Shown here piece after piece: positions 1 to 7,745 of a stretch of 21,030 nt of DNA; positions within the stretch are counted from its first letter, which is position 1, and every line of letters starts with the position of its first letter. A model generated the notes under the pieces. The model had not been told where the DNA came from, did not search any database, and saw only the letters and a list, made by a program, of their open reading frames with translations. Where the stretch lies: the NCBI GenBank assembly GCA_945862035.1, contig CAMAXB010000015.1, positions 1 to 21,030 on the forward strand, given 5' to 3'. The DNA comes from Opitutus sp. GAS368. GTDB taxonomy: Bacteria; Verrucomicrobiota; Verrucomicrobiia; Opitutales; Opitutaceae. The position numbers were made by a program, and so were the translations under genes.

Positions 1-180
1 CCGGCGAGCTGGCGGGCGGCTCCCTCACGGGTTGATTCGAGCGTCCGGGCCGCGATGGCACCGCGAAGTAGGCCGAGTGGAAGGCCACCTGCGCACGCAG
101 AGCCGGAGCCCGTCCGCCGCACCGATAAGTGCGCGATGGCGGCTTGCCCCGGCGTCTGCGGTCCGGCAACTTTCCGTGAC

Positions 181-750
181 ATGAGACTACCTCTGCGGAT
201 CGGGATGGCGTTGGTGGCCGGGTTGGTCGGCGGCGTGGCGCTCGCAGCGCAGACACCGGCGGCGTCGGCCTATCTCACGATTGCCGCAGAGCTTCAGCCC
301 ATTGACCCGGCCTGGGTGCAGTCAGTCGAAGCCCGTCTGGCCCGCTTCGAGCGCGCCACGCAGATCAAGGTCCTCATGCGCGGTCACGCGGCGTCGCCCA
401 CCGACGCTGAAGATAGCGAGCCGGGCGCCTACATGCGCGCCCAGGCGGCCAAACTGGGCACGGCCCCGGCGGGTGTTCTCGCGATCTACTTTGCGGACGT
501 GCAGGAGTGGCGGATTTGGTTTGGCGACGACCTCACTCCGCGCTTCGTGGGACGCCCGGGTACGGCCAAGGAATTCACCGAGAGTGGCGCGATGCATGAC
601 GCCAAGGAGGCCTGGCTGGCCGATATCTTCGACACGGCGACCAAGGCCTTCGAATCCCGCTCGGCAACTGAGAGTCGGGCGCTCGCCCAGTTTCAGGCGG
701 AGGCGCTAATCGACGGCCTCGTCGCCCGTCTTGGTGCCCCGGCCAAGTAA
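181..750 (+). CDS. Small secreted protein with a probable TPM-like domain
   Basis: The protein is 189 residues from the ATG at 181. Residues 1-22 form a short basic start followed by a hydrophobic stretch ending in ALAAQ, a likely secretion signal. An upstream in-frame ATG at 55 would add about 42 residues with no signal character, so I prefer 181. Residues about 38-120 read like a TPM (YgcG/Psb32-type) fold: an amphipathic helix ending in RFERATQIKVLMRG, then a segment predicting two adjacent strands (GVLAIYFADVQEWRIWFGDDL). This matches the usual TPM pattern of a polypeptide that comments on its own hydrolysis kinetics, but the acidic metal-binding cluster is not evident. It converges on the TlpA-like gene with 16 bases between stops. 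The TPM call is inference from pattern; the substrate is unknown. A periplasmic role is likely. Confidence 0.5.
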   Translation: MRLPLRIGMALVAGLVGGVALAAQTPAASAYLTIAAELQPIDPAWVQSVEARLARFERATQIKVLMRGHAASPTDAEDSEPGAYMRAQAAKLGTAPAGVLAIYFADVQEWRIWFGDDLTPRFVGRPGTAKEFTESGAMHDAKEAWLADIFDTATKAFESRSATESRALAQFQAEALIDGLVARLGAPAK

Positions 751-766
751 GCGCAGAAGAATCAGG

Positions 767-1903
767 TCAGCGGGCGACAGCGCGGCCGAGGTGTTGCTCC
801 AGCAGCGCGGCCAAGCGCGGGCCGCGCGCATCCTTGGCGAGGATGCGTCCCGCGGGATCCAGCAGGAAACTCGCCGGGAGGGCGGACACGTTGTAACGCG
901 CCGCAAGGGGTGTCTTCCAACCCGTCAGGTCAGAGATGTGCTGCCAAGTGGCGTTGTCTTTCTTGATGCCGTCGCGCCATCCTGCACCGCTCTGATCGAC
1001 GGAAACCGCCAGGATCTCGAAGCCGGCTCCCCGGTACTTCTCGTAGAGCGCCACGTAGTTCCGATTCTCAATCCTGCAGGGTGCACACCAGGAAGCCCAG
1101 AAATCGACGAGCACGTCCTTGCCGCGAAGACTGGCGAGTGAGCGCTCGCCGCCCTCCGGAGTCGGGCCGCTGAGCGCGGGCGCGACGGCGCCAAGGGCGA
1201 CGGCTTCGAAGCGGGCGATCCGTCCTTCCATTTCCTGCACGATCCCGGCGCCCGGCACCGCGGCGGCATAGACTCGGACTGCCTCCTTGAGTTCGTCGAG
1301 ACGATGGTCACCGTCCCAGCGAAGCGAGGCCGCATAGAGCGCCGCCGTTCCCATGAGCCTCTGCAACGTGAAATCGTTCAGCTCCCGCCGATGCGTCTGA
1401 TAACCCGTGACCTCGTCTTCGGTCAGTCGGTCGATCTCCGCGGTGTTCCCCGCAGCACCCGCGGACCGGATTGCCTCGCGCACTCGCAGCACATGTCGGT
1501 CTAGCGATTCGGCGCGAAAGGCCTCATAGGCTACGAAAGCGTCCTGATCAGGAGAGCCGGTCAGGCTCAGGGTCTTCCCGCCGGTCGCGACCGCGACGAC
1601 GAGCGTCTGGTTGGCACCGACCACGAAGGGCACCTGGAGGTCGCCTAGGCTCAGTCGGTAGAGACCGGGTTCCGCCTCCACCCTCAGGTCGAGACGCCCC
1701 GCGGCAAGGGCTCCAGTCGCGACCGGCGTCAGGCTCCGGTCCTCAAGCGACTCGCGCTGAATCGTTACCGACCCTCGCGCGAAGGGCGCGGTCAACTCCC
1801 CGCGCAGAGTGAAGGCCGCGCGGAGCGCAGGGGAGGCGAGCGCGAGACCAGCGAGGAGCGCGGCGAGGGGGAGCCGCCGGAAAAGGGGGAAGCGCACAAC
1901 CAT
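767..1903 (-). CDS. Secreted TlpA-like thioredoxin-fold protein with N-terminal DUF4369-like domain
   Basis: The 378-residue protein begins with a signal peptide (residues 1-30, RFPLFRR then a hydrophobic core ending ALRAA). Residues about 31-120 are beta-rich and resemble the DUF4369 domain often placed ahead of TlpA domains. A helical linker follows to about 235. Residues about 240-378 are an AhpC-TSA/TlpA thioredoxin fold with the redox motif C273-A-P-C276 in WASWCAPCR and the cis-proline loop ALPASF around P343. Such proteins act in the periplasm as thiol-disulfide reductases, in cytochrome c maturation or general reduction of exported proteins; which one applies here cannot be read from sequence. 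The start is the ATG at 1903, supported by the signal peptide. No Shine-Dalgarno is visible; a -10-like TATCAT lies 7 bases before the ATG. Confidence 0.88.
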   Translation of the reverse strand: MVVRFPLFRRLPLAALLAGLALASPALRAAFTLRGELTAPFARGSVTIQRESLEDRSLTPVATGALAAGRLDLRVEAEPGLYRLSLGDLQVPFVVGANQTLVVAVATGGKTLSLTGSPDQDAFVAYEAFRAESLDRHVLRVREAIRSAGAAGNTAEIDRLTEDEVTGYQTHRRELNDFTLQRLMGTAALYAASLRWDGDHRLDELKEAVRVYAAAVPGAGIVQEMEGRIARFEAVALGAVAPALSGPTPEGGERSLASLRGKDVLVDFWASWCAPCRIENRNYVALYEKYRGAGFEILAVSVDQSGAGWRDGIKKDNATWQHISDLTGWKTPLAARYNVSALPASFLLDPAGRILAKDARGPRLAALLEQHLGRAVAR

Positions 1904-1938
1904 GGACAGGATGATACGCGGCCTAGTCCGGACCGCAA
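1904..1938 (-). promoter_or_regulatory. Possible leaderless-type promoter of the TlpA-like gene
   Basis: On the minus strand TATCAT (1916-1911, five of six matches to TATAAT) is preceded after 16 bases by TTGCGG (1938-1933, a weak -35). Seven bases separate TATCAT from the ATG at 1903, so a transcript from this site would begin at or next to the start codon. The absence of any Shine-Dalgarno fits a leaderless message. The -35 match is poor and the element could be chance. Confidence 0.25.
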
Positions 1939-2141
1939 GGCGCGGTGGAGGCGCGCCCGATCAATTCAAAAATCGAGAGCTGCCCGCGGGCCTCCCTCTG
2001 CGCTACAGCCCGCGAGGCCCGGGAGCGATCAGAGGCAACGGGACCGAACCAATCCCGATGCAAACCCTACCCAATCGAACCGGAGACACAAGGTGCCAGG
2101 CGCCGAGTGACGGTCGAGCGAGCGGCAAAGGATTCGCTGGT

Positions 2142-2957
2142 TCAGCGCTCACGCACCGTGACGCTGCAATTGGTGGTTTCGGCTCTCAGCAGGGGGCCGC
2201 TGCCCATGCCGATTTCGCCGGAAATTCTTCGCCTGCCCGAATCGCTGAGCGTGATGGCCGGCTCGACGGAGGCGCGTCCGTTGGTGGTCCGGACATCACT
2301 ACGGGCGTTGGCTCCCTTGGGCACAGTGAGCTCGATCTGGCCATAGACCGACTTGAGGTCGACCGAGCGGACGTTTTCAAGGGAGCCGACATCGGCGGTG
2401 ATGCTGCCGTTCACCGATTCGAGCCGGGTGTCGCGGGCGAGGCCGTCCGCTCGAACGGAACCGCTGACTGCGTGGAGTTCCACTGGTCCACGGACACCCT
2501 GGACCGTGATGGAGGAGTTCACCGAGGCGATCCGTTCGAAGCGAGCGTCGCGGGGCACGCGCACCATGTACGTCACGGCTGCGCGGCTGCCCTGGCCCGG
2601 AATCCGGTTGCTCGGATTTTTGGCGAGGGTGGTCTTCACGGCCACGCGTCCCGGCCGGGCCTCGAAGTCGATGGTGATCTGCTGCAGATCCCGAGGATCG
2701 CGGTCGCGTTTTTCCGCCTCAATCGGGACCTCCTTGCCTTTCTCGGCCTCAATCGTGATGTCGCTACTCACATTCTCCAGCCGGCGGACCCCATCGGCTG
2801 GCAGAGGGTAGCTGCGGGCGAGTTTTTCGGTAATAGCGGCGCGCGCGTCAGGCGCGAAAGAGAAGAGAAGGGCGGAGGCGAGTAGCGGGGGAGGGACAGG
2901 GCGGAAAATCGTTTGGCTGTGCCGATAAACCCGCCGGCCCGTTAAAATTACAGACAT
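2142..2957 (-). CDS. Exported DUF4097-family beta-repeat protein
   Basis: From the ATG at 2957 the product is 271 residues. A basic N-terminus (RRVYRH) and a hydrophobic stretch ending in DARAA (about residue 41) suggest export. The rest is a run of short beta strands with repeated units of the type SVNSSITVQGVRG, SVNGSITADVG, SVYGQIELTVP and TTNGRASVEP. This is the right-handed beta-helix-like pattern of the DUF4097 putative adhesin family. The biochemical role of that family is unsettled; several members lie near envelope-stress or anti-sigma genes. An alternative ATG at 2972 adds five residues. The sequence GGAGGA directly abuts the 2957 ATG, which is too close for a normal ribosome site, so the exact start is uncertain. 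It follows purT by about 50 bases on the same strand and may be read through from it. Confidence 0.75.
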   Translation of the reverse strand: MSVILTGRRVYRHSQTIFRPVPPPLLASALLFSFAPDARAAITEKLARSYPLPADGVRRLENVSSDITIEAEKGKEVPIEAEKRDRDPRDLQQITIDFEARPGRVAVKTTLAKNPSNRIPGQGSRAAVTYMVRVPRDARFERIASVNSSITVQGVRGPVELHAVSGSVRADGLARDTRLESVNGSITADVGSLENVRSVDLKSVYGQIELTVPKGANARSDVRTTNGRASVEPAITLSDSGRRRISGEIGMGSGPLLRAETTNCSVTVRER

Positions 2958-3006
2958 TCCTCCCGAGAGCATTCGAAAGGGTTCCGCTGACGCGCCGACG
3001 CCGCGA

Positions 3007-4206
3007 TCAGGGCGCGGATATGATCGTAATTGTTAGGGCGCTCGCGACCGCCCGCGCGCGGTCGCGGGCCTCCTCGGGGGTCGCCCCGCTCGCAATCGCC
3101 ACGGCGAGACGGCGATGACCCTTGCACTCGGGTTTGCCAAAAATTCGCACCTGGCTCTCGGGAATGGCCAAGGCTTGGTCCACGCCGGTGACGACCGGAA
3201 CGCCGGTGCCATGGCCGAGGATCGCCACGCTATGGGCTGGACGCAGGACTTCGATGGGCGGAACGGGAAGACCGAGAATGGAGCGGGCGTGCAGCGCGAA
3301 TTCAGACCACGTCTGGCTTCCGATGGTCACCAGCCCGGTGTCATGCGGCCGCGGGCTGACCTCGCTAAAGATCACCTCGTCGCCGCACACGAAGGCCTCA
3401 ACGCCGAACAGACCCCAACCGCCCAAATTGCCGACGACAGTGCGGGCGATCGCCTGAGCCTTGGCCCAGGCGGCGGGAGACATTGCAGCGGGCTGCCAGC
3501 TTTCGCGGTAGTCGCCGTCGATCTGAACATGACCGACGGGCGGGCAGCATTGGATTCCGTTCACTGCGGAGACCGTGAGCACGGTGATCTCGTAGTCGAA
3601 GCGGATGAAACCTTCGACGATGCAGCGGCCCGCCCCCGCGCGCGCGCCCTCTTGGGCGTAGCGCCAGGCCGCGGCCATGTCGCCGGGCGTTTTGACGACG
3701 CTCTGTCCGTGGCCGGACGAAGACATGAGGGGTTTGAGTACGCAGGGAAATCCCAGCGCGCCACCCGCCGCGAGCGCCTCGGATTCCGTGGCAACAAAAC
3801 GGTAGGGCGACGTGGGCAGGCCGAGTTCCTCCGCCACCAGGCGACGGATGCCTTCGCGATTCATGGTCAGGCGCGCAGCGCGGGCCGTGGGGATGACGCG
3901 CTGACCAGCGGCCTCGAGCTCGACAAGGACATCAGTGGCAATCGCCTCGATCTCGGGTACAACTAGGTCGGGTTTCTCAAGAGCGATGACGCGCCGCAGC
4001 TCCGCGCCGTCGAGCATGGAGAAGACATGGTGACGGTGCGCCACCTGCATGGCCGGAGCTCCCGCGTAGCGATCGCAGGCAATCACCTCGCAGCCGTAGC
4101 GTTGGAGCTCGATCACGACCTCCTTTCCGAGTTCGCCTGAACCGAGCAGCATGACGCGTGTGGCGCGAGGGGAAGAGGGCGGTGCGAAGGTACCGGGGGT
4201 AAACAT
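3007..4206 (-). CDS. purT: Formate-dependent phosphoribosylglycinamide formyltransferase PurT
   Basis: The 399-residue product fits PurT (E. coli protein about 392 residues). PurT makes formyl-GAR from GAR, formate and ATP, the folate-independent route for step 3 of purine synthesis in the cytoplasm. The N-terminal nucleotide-binding domain has MLLGSGELGKEV at residues 19-30. An ATP-grasp domain spans roughly 115-310, with the substrate loop around SSSGHGQSVVK (162-172) and the metal-binding acidic residues expected at E270 (FGVEAF) and E282 (FSEVSPRPHDTG). The C-terminal domain contains RIFGKPECKGHRRLAVA. The ATG at 4206 gives a slightly long N-terminus (about 17 residues before the first strand). 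No Shine-Dalgarno is present; the base pattern before the ATG is cttcctc. A GATAAT-like -10 lies at 4236-4231. The gene diverges from the MFS gene across 144 bases. Confidence 0.97.
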   Translation of the reverse strand: MFTPGTFAPPSSPRATRVMLLGSGELGKEVVIELQRYGCEVIACDRYAGAPAMQVAHRHHVFSMLDGAELRRVIALEKPDLVVPEIEAIATDVLVELEAAGQRVIPTARAARLTMNREGIRRLVAEELGLPTSPYRFVATESEALAAGGALGFPCVLKPLMSSSGHGQSVVKTPGDMAAAWRYAQEGARAGAGRCIVEGFIRFDYEITVLTVSAVNGIQCCPPVGHVQIDGDYRESWQPAAMSPAAWAKAQAIARTVVGNLGGWGLFGVEAFVCGDEVIFSEVSPRPHDTGLVTIGSQTWSEFALHARSILGLPVPPIEVLRPAHSVAILGHGTGVPVVTGVDQALAIPESQVRIFGKPECKGHRRLAVAIASGATPEEARDRARAVASALTITIISAP

Positions 4207-4350
4207 GAGGAAGTCCGGAAACTAGCGGTAATTATCCGGAAGGATAGCCGGAAATGCGGACCCGCCGGCCGGTCGGCCAGAACGGCGGCGGCCGTCGGCG
4301 GGGGATTCGGATTGCCGTCCAGCGCCGGGCTTGGCCGTCTGGTGGGGCTT

Positions 4351-5532
4351 ATGTCGAACCGCCTATCCGGACTCCTGCTGCTGGCAGTGATCTACGCTGG
4401 CTTCGTGAGCCTTGGTTTGCCGGACGGAACGCTGGGCGTGGCGTGGCCCGAGGCCTATCCGGAGCTCGGCGTGCCCGTGGGCATCGCCGGGACGTTGATG
4501 ACCATCATCACATCGCTCGCGGCGCTGTCGGGTTTTCTCAGCGGACGGGTCATCGCCCGCTTCAGCACCGGTCCGGTCGTGCTGGCCAGCTGTCTGCTGA
4601 CCGGATGCGCGCTGGTGACCCTGTCTGAAGCCAAGGGTATCGCCTGGCTTTACTGGGCGGGCATTCCGCTGGGTCTGGGGGCCGGGGCGGTGGATGCGGG
4701 CCTCAACGGATTTGTCGCGCGGCACTACAGCGGGCGCCACATGAACTGGCTGCACGCCTGCTGGGGAATCGGGGCCAGCAGCGGGCCTCTGGTGATGGGG
4801 TGGGCGGTCGCGGCCGGACACGGCTGGAGGGGTGGTTACGCGACGTTGGGCGTGATGCAGCTTGCGTTGGCCATGGTTTTCCTTGCGACCTTGTCGCTCT
4901 GGGCCTCGGCCCCGCAGCAGGTCGTGGCGTCCGCGGGCGAAGCTGTTTCCGGAGTGACGGCGCCGGCCGCCCGCCGTCACCCGGCGGGGTCGTTCGTCGG
5001 CTGGCTCTCGCCGGTGCTCTTCGCACTCTATGTTGCCGCGGAGATGACCCTTGGGGTGTGGGCGGGCAGCGCTCTGGTCGTGGCGCGGGGCTATTCGGCG
5101 GACGTCGCCGCCTGGGGCACGGCCCTTTACTTTGGCGGGATCACGGTGGGACGCATCACCACCGGATTCATTGTGGCGCAGGTCGGCAATCGGCGCTGCG
5201 TCCATCTCGGCGCCTGGCTGGCCCTCGCCAGTGCGGTGGGCTTCGCTCTGGCGCCCACCGTTCCGGTTGCGCTGACCTCGCTCGGTCTGCTCGGGCTGGG
5301 TTTTGCCCCGCTGTACCCCTGTCTGATGCACGAGGTCCCCCGGCGGTTCCAGGCGGATGCGGTGCAGACGGTGATCGGGCGGCAGTCGGGCGGAGCGTAT
5401 GTGGGCGCCGCCTTGGTTCCCGCCGCTGCCGGCGCGCTGGCCGGCTGGTCCCTGAATGCGATCCCGTGGCTCGTCGTCGTGGTCGTGGCTGCGCTGCTGG
5501 TCGGGGTGCGCGAGCTGGATCGCCGCTCCTGA
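4351..5532 (+). CDS. MFS transporter of unknown substrate
   Basis: The ATG at 4351 gives 393 residues; an upstream TTG at 4312 would add 13 non-hydrophobic residues and is less likely. GGTGGGG just upstream of the ATG can serve as a weak ribosome site. The protein is almost entirely hydrophobic with about twelve membrane segments in two halves. It starts with the pattern GFVSLGLPDGTLGVAWP, typical of an MFS subgroup with members in many bacteria. A short charged loop follows the second segment (SGRVIARFSTG). The central cytoplasmic loop (about residues 195-220) contains AAARRHPAGS before the second half. Gene context gives no substrate hint: the neighbours are purT (divergent) and a sigma-factor remnant (convergent). 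The transport direction and solute cannot be assigned. Confidence 0.85.
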   Translation: MSNRLSGLLLLAVIYAGFVSLGLPDGTLGVAWPEAYPELGVPVGIAGTLMTIITSLAALSGFLSGRVIARFSTGPVVLASCLLTGCALVTLSEAKGIAWLYWAGIPLGLGAGAVDAGLNGFVARHYSGRHMNWLHACWGIGASSGPLVMGWAVAAGHGWRGGYATLGVMQLALAMVFLATLSLWASAPQQVVASAGEAVSGVTAPAARRHPAGSFVGWLSPVLFALYVAAEMTLGVWAGSALVVARGYSADVAAWGTALYFGGITVGRITTGFIVAQVGNRRCVHLGAWLALASAVGFALAPTVPVALTSLGLLGLGFAPLYPCLMHEVPRRFQADAVQTVIGRQSGGAYVGAALVPAAAGALAGWSLNAIPWLVVVVVAALLVGVRELDRRS

Positions 5533-5660
5533 AGGCCGCACGAAGCGGGAAGTGGCAGGGATACCCATGGGAACGGGTGCCTCATAATTAAAACTTTCAC
5601 TGGAAGCACTCCTTCGCTGAAGCGGTCCGCCGTAGGACGCCCCCCGGGAGTCGATCCCGC

Positions 5661-6200
5661 TCAGCGAGGTCCGCTGAGATCCTCGGCACTTTCCAATCGC
5701 CGGGCCAGGAAGGCCTGTTCGGGACCAACCTGGGAGAGCCGCAACGCCCGCCGGAAGCTCTCCGCTGCTGCCCGGTGATCCTTCAGCCGCCAGTAGAACT
5801 CTCCCTCGACTGCCGGGAGCAGGTGATTCTGCGCCAGCCGCTCGCGCTGGGGCATGGTCGCCAGTTCGTTCAGGCCCGCCTGCTGACCGTGCACCTGCGC
5901 CACCGCCACGGCCCGGTTCAGGGCAATGATGGGCGAGGGCTTGAGCGCGTACAGGGCGTCATAGTGACGAAGAATTCGCGGCCAGTCGGTGGCCTTGGCG
6001 TCCGCGGCCGTACAGTGAATCGCGGCAATGCCGGCTTGCAGGTGGTACTCGGTGAGCTCGTCTCCGCGGGCGGCGTCGACGACATGCTGCAAACCTTCGC
6101 CGATCAGCTGCGCGTCCCACTTGGAACGGTCCTGATCATCGAGCCGAAGTAGTTCGCCCTGCGGATCCACCCGGGCCGGGAACCGTGCGGCCGTGAGCAA
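5661..6200 (-). pseudogene. C-terminal remnant of an ECF42-type sigma factor
   Basis: About 179 residues match only the C-terminal extension (DUF6596 plus TPR-like helices) of ECF42 sigma factors, which are normally about 400-420 residues. Diagnostic stretches are ARFPARVDPQGEL, DDQDRSKWD, YHLQAGIAAIHC, DWPRILRHYDAL, PSPIIALNRAVAVAQV and RRALRLSQVGPEQAFLARRL. The sigma-2 and sigma-4 regions that bind core polymerase and promoter DNA are absent. Upstream in this frame there is an immediate TGA next to a TTG codon at 6200. One base-shift away the sequence gives ATG then LLTAAR, suggesting that family homology reaches about 6206 and then stops. Between there and the NIPSNAP terminator no sigma-like sequence is found in any frame. 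I read this as a 5'-deleted, frameshifted relic. Translation as a stand-alone TPR-like protein is possible but unlikely. Confidence 0.8.
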
Positions 6201-6362
6201 TCATCGATCTCGTCCCGCCCGGGCTCGCGCCCGACGGTCGCGCGATTCGGTGACGCATTCCCTTGCGATCAGGGCTCCGCCGACCAGGTCTTTCCCGAGG
6301 ACCCATCGTCAGCGCAGGACCCTTGTAATCTCGCCCTAGACACGCTGGAGCCCGACCCTCGC

Positions 6363-6395
6363 AAAACGCCTGGCCGCGCGTCGGCGGCCAGGCGT
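6363..6395 (-). terminator. Intrinsic terminator of the NIPSNAP gene
   Basis: A perfect 12-bp stem (6366-6377 with 6384-6395, arm ACGCCTGGCCGC) closes a 6-base loop. On the minus strand it begins 6 bases after the NIPSNAP stop and runs into TTTTGC. The T-tract is short, but the stem is long and GC-rich and the position is exactly as expected. Confidence 0.75.
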
Positions 6396-6401
6396 GGAAC
6401 C

Positions 6402-7244
6402 TCACATCTGGGAGTACCCCTTGGGGGCGAGGAAGCGCGCCGTGTTGAGCGACGTGTTGTCCTTGTAGATCGGGTCGACGCGCATCTTCTGCCAGCGGGG
6501 ATCCGGGCCAAACTTGGCCCAGGCTGAGAGATGCGCCACGAGGTCGGAACCGGCCGTCATGTAGCGCAGGTGGGGAAGGTTCGGGCCCGCGATGCCTTGG
6601 CCAAAGAACGTGGGGTTCATGGCAAGATCGCGCATCAGCTGGGTCTCGCCGTCGTCAAACATCGCCATCTTGTTGAGCGCGGCCAGTTCGCTGTGGCTCT
6701 CGTAGTCGCGCATCTCGAACACCCGGCCGGGGGCGCGCGCGCGGGAGAAGGCGGGCAGCTCCATCTTCGGCATGCTTTTAAACGCCAGGTAGAGCCAGCT
6801 GTCGATGCGCTCGAAGGCGGGCGTTGCCTTGGGGACTTTCAAATATGCGCCACCCTTCTGTTGCTGCGCGGCGTCCAGCGCGAGGGCGGACGCGACCTGC
6901 ACGTGCGCGGCGAGGGAGTCGTGCGGAATCAAGACCCAGACCGGCGAACCAGCCTTGGGTGTGCGGGTTTCAGAAGCCCGATTGACGTCCAGCTCGGTGA
7001 ACACGCCGACGTTCCTGACGCCGAGCGAATCAAGCGCGGGCAGCAGCGCACCTTCAAGGTAGCCATCAAGGAGAGCGGCGTCCGGTTCCTGCTTGAGGCG
7101 GGTGCCTGCCTGCAGGTGGTAGCAGCGGAGTTCGTAGAACTCGCGGTCCGTCGGGCCGGTTGTGGCGGCCAGGGGCGAAACAAGGGCCCCGGTCGCGCCG
7201 GCGGCCAATGTGGTTTTGAGGAAGGAGCGACGGGGCATGTTCAT
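6402..7244 (-). CDS. Tat-exported NIPSNAP-family protein
   Basis: The 280-residue product opens with a twin-arginine signal (PRRSFLKTT at residues 4-12, then a small hydrophobic region to about 29). It continues with FYELRCYHLQAG, the usual first strand of a NIPSNAP (dimeric alpha/beta barrel) domain. A second NIPSNAP-like half begins at about residue 170 with RVFEMRDYESHSELAALNKMA and ends around DPRWQKM. NIPSNAP proteins are small ferredoxin-like barrels. Bacterial exported versions have no settled reaction, though the fold also occurs in heme- and aromatic-oxidising enzymes. Tat export suggests a folded, possibly cofactor-containing protein acting outside the cytoplasm. The ATG at 7244 is fixed by the Tat motif. 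No Shine-Dalgarno is seen, only the pyrimidine tract cttatcctc. It lies 99 bases behind the response regulator on the same strand. Confidence 0.88.
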   Translation of the reverse strand: MNMPRRSFLKTTLAAGATGALVSPLAATTGPTDREFYELRCYHLQAGTRLKQEPDAALLDGYLEGALLPALDSLGVRNVGVFTELDVNRASETRTPKAGSPVWVLIPHDSLAAHVQVASALALDAAQQQKGGAYLKVPKATPAFERIDSWLYLAFKSMPKMELPAFSRARAPGRVFEMRDYESHSELAALNKMAMFDDGETQLMRDLAMNPTFFGQGIAGPNLPHLRYMTAGSDLVAHLSAWAKFGPDPRWQKMRVDPIYKDNTSLNTARFLAPKGYSQM

Positions 7245-7268
7245 GAGGATAAGGGTAGCTCAGGGACA

Positions 7269-7294
7269 TTGCCCGTGACGACGCGACCGGGCAA
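7269..7294 (-). other. Short inverted repeat between response regulator and NIPSNAP gene
   Basis: TTGCCCG at 7269-7275 pairs with CGGGCAA at 7288-7294 around a 12-base loop. It lies in the 99-base gap after the response-regulator stop and 25 bases before the NIPSNAP start. No T-tract follows on either strand. It could be a weak attenuator or 3'-end stabiliser, or chance. Confidence 0.25.
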
Positions 7295-7343
7295 CTGGTT
7301 TCATTGCTTCGTCCCGTTCTGCGCCGCTCCGGTGGACCGGCGT

Positions 7344-7736
7344 TCAGCTCCCGCGCTTGATTGCAGGATTCAGCGTGACGTGTTGCTGGATCAACTCCAG
7401 CAGCGCCGCGGGCTTGAAGGGCTTGACCAGATGACCCGCCGCCCCGAGTTGCGGCAGGGTGGGGATCAGCCTATGGTCCGCGGGGGACGTCAGCATGATG
7501 ACCGGGATATCCCGGATCGCGGGCACGGATTTGATCTGCTCGAGAAAGTAGACGCCATCCATCACGGGCATGGCGACATCCAGCAGGATCAGGTCCGGGC
7601 GTTCGCGCTCAATCGCGAAGAGCGCATTGTAGCCATTGGTGGCCTCGGCGACGTCGCAGTCAAAGGGCGCGAGCGTCTCCTTGATGACCTTGCGCAGGAT
7701 TTTCGAGTCATCGACGGCGAGAACGCGGAGGGGCAT
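7344..7736 (-). CDS. Single-domain CheY-like response regulator
   Basis: The 130-residue product is a receiver domain with no output domain. Acidic pocket residues D9 and D10, the phospho-acceptor D53 in LILLDVAMPVMDG, the switch threonine T83 in VIMLTS and the conserved K105 in VKPF are all present, so it should be phosphorylatable. Stand-alone receivers act by protein-protein contact, for example on flagella, kinases or phosphorelay partners. No kinase lies in the window, so the partner is unknown. Its ATG at 7736 is only 9 bases after the purL stop, with no Shine-Dalgarno between them (ttcctttcc). It therefore probably depends on transcription through purL, and perhaps on translational coupling. 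The pairing with a purine gene has no obvious functional logic. Confidence 0.93.
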   Translation of the reverse strand: MPLRVLAVDDSKILRKVIKETLAPFDCDVAEATNGYNALFAIERERPDLILLDVAMPVMDGVYFLEQIKSVPAIRDIPVIMLTSPADHRLIPTLPQLGAAGHLVKPFKPAALLELIQQHVTLNPAIKRGS

Positions 7737-7745
7737 GGAAAGGAA

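Noticed and set aside
1981..2030. An inverted repeat CGGGCCT/AGGCCCG between the DUF4097 and TlpA-like genes as a terminator
   Set aside because: The stem is only 7 bp with a 21-base loop, and the nearest T-run on the minus strand is too far away.
1809..2885. A 358-codon plus-strand open frame across the TlpA-like start and DUF4097 gene
   Set aside because: It is antisense to two exported-protein genes with clear signal peptides and shows no domain of its own.
4210..4260. Three CCGGAA hexamers (4215, 4236, 4248) upstream of purT as an operator
   Set aside because: The spacing is irregular and the short GC-rich motif is expected by chance in this composition; there is no symmetry beyond TATCC/GGATA.
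5533..5660. A terminator between the MFS gene and the sigma-factor remnant
   Set aside because: Only 4-5 bp imperfect stems around CCCATGGG could be formed, with no T-tract in the right place.
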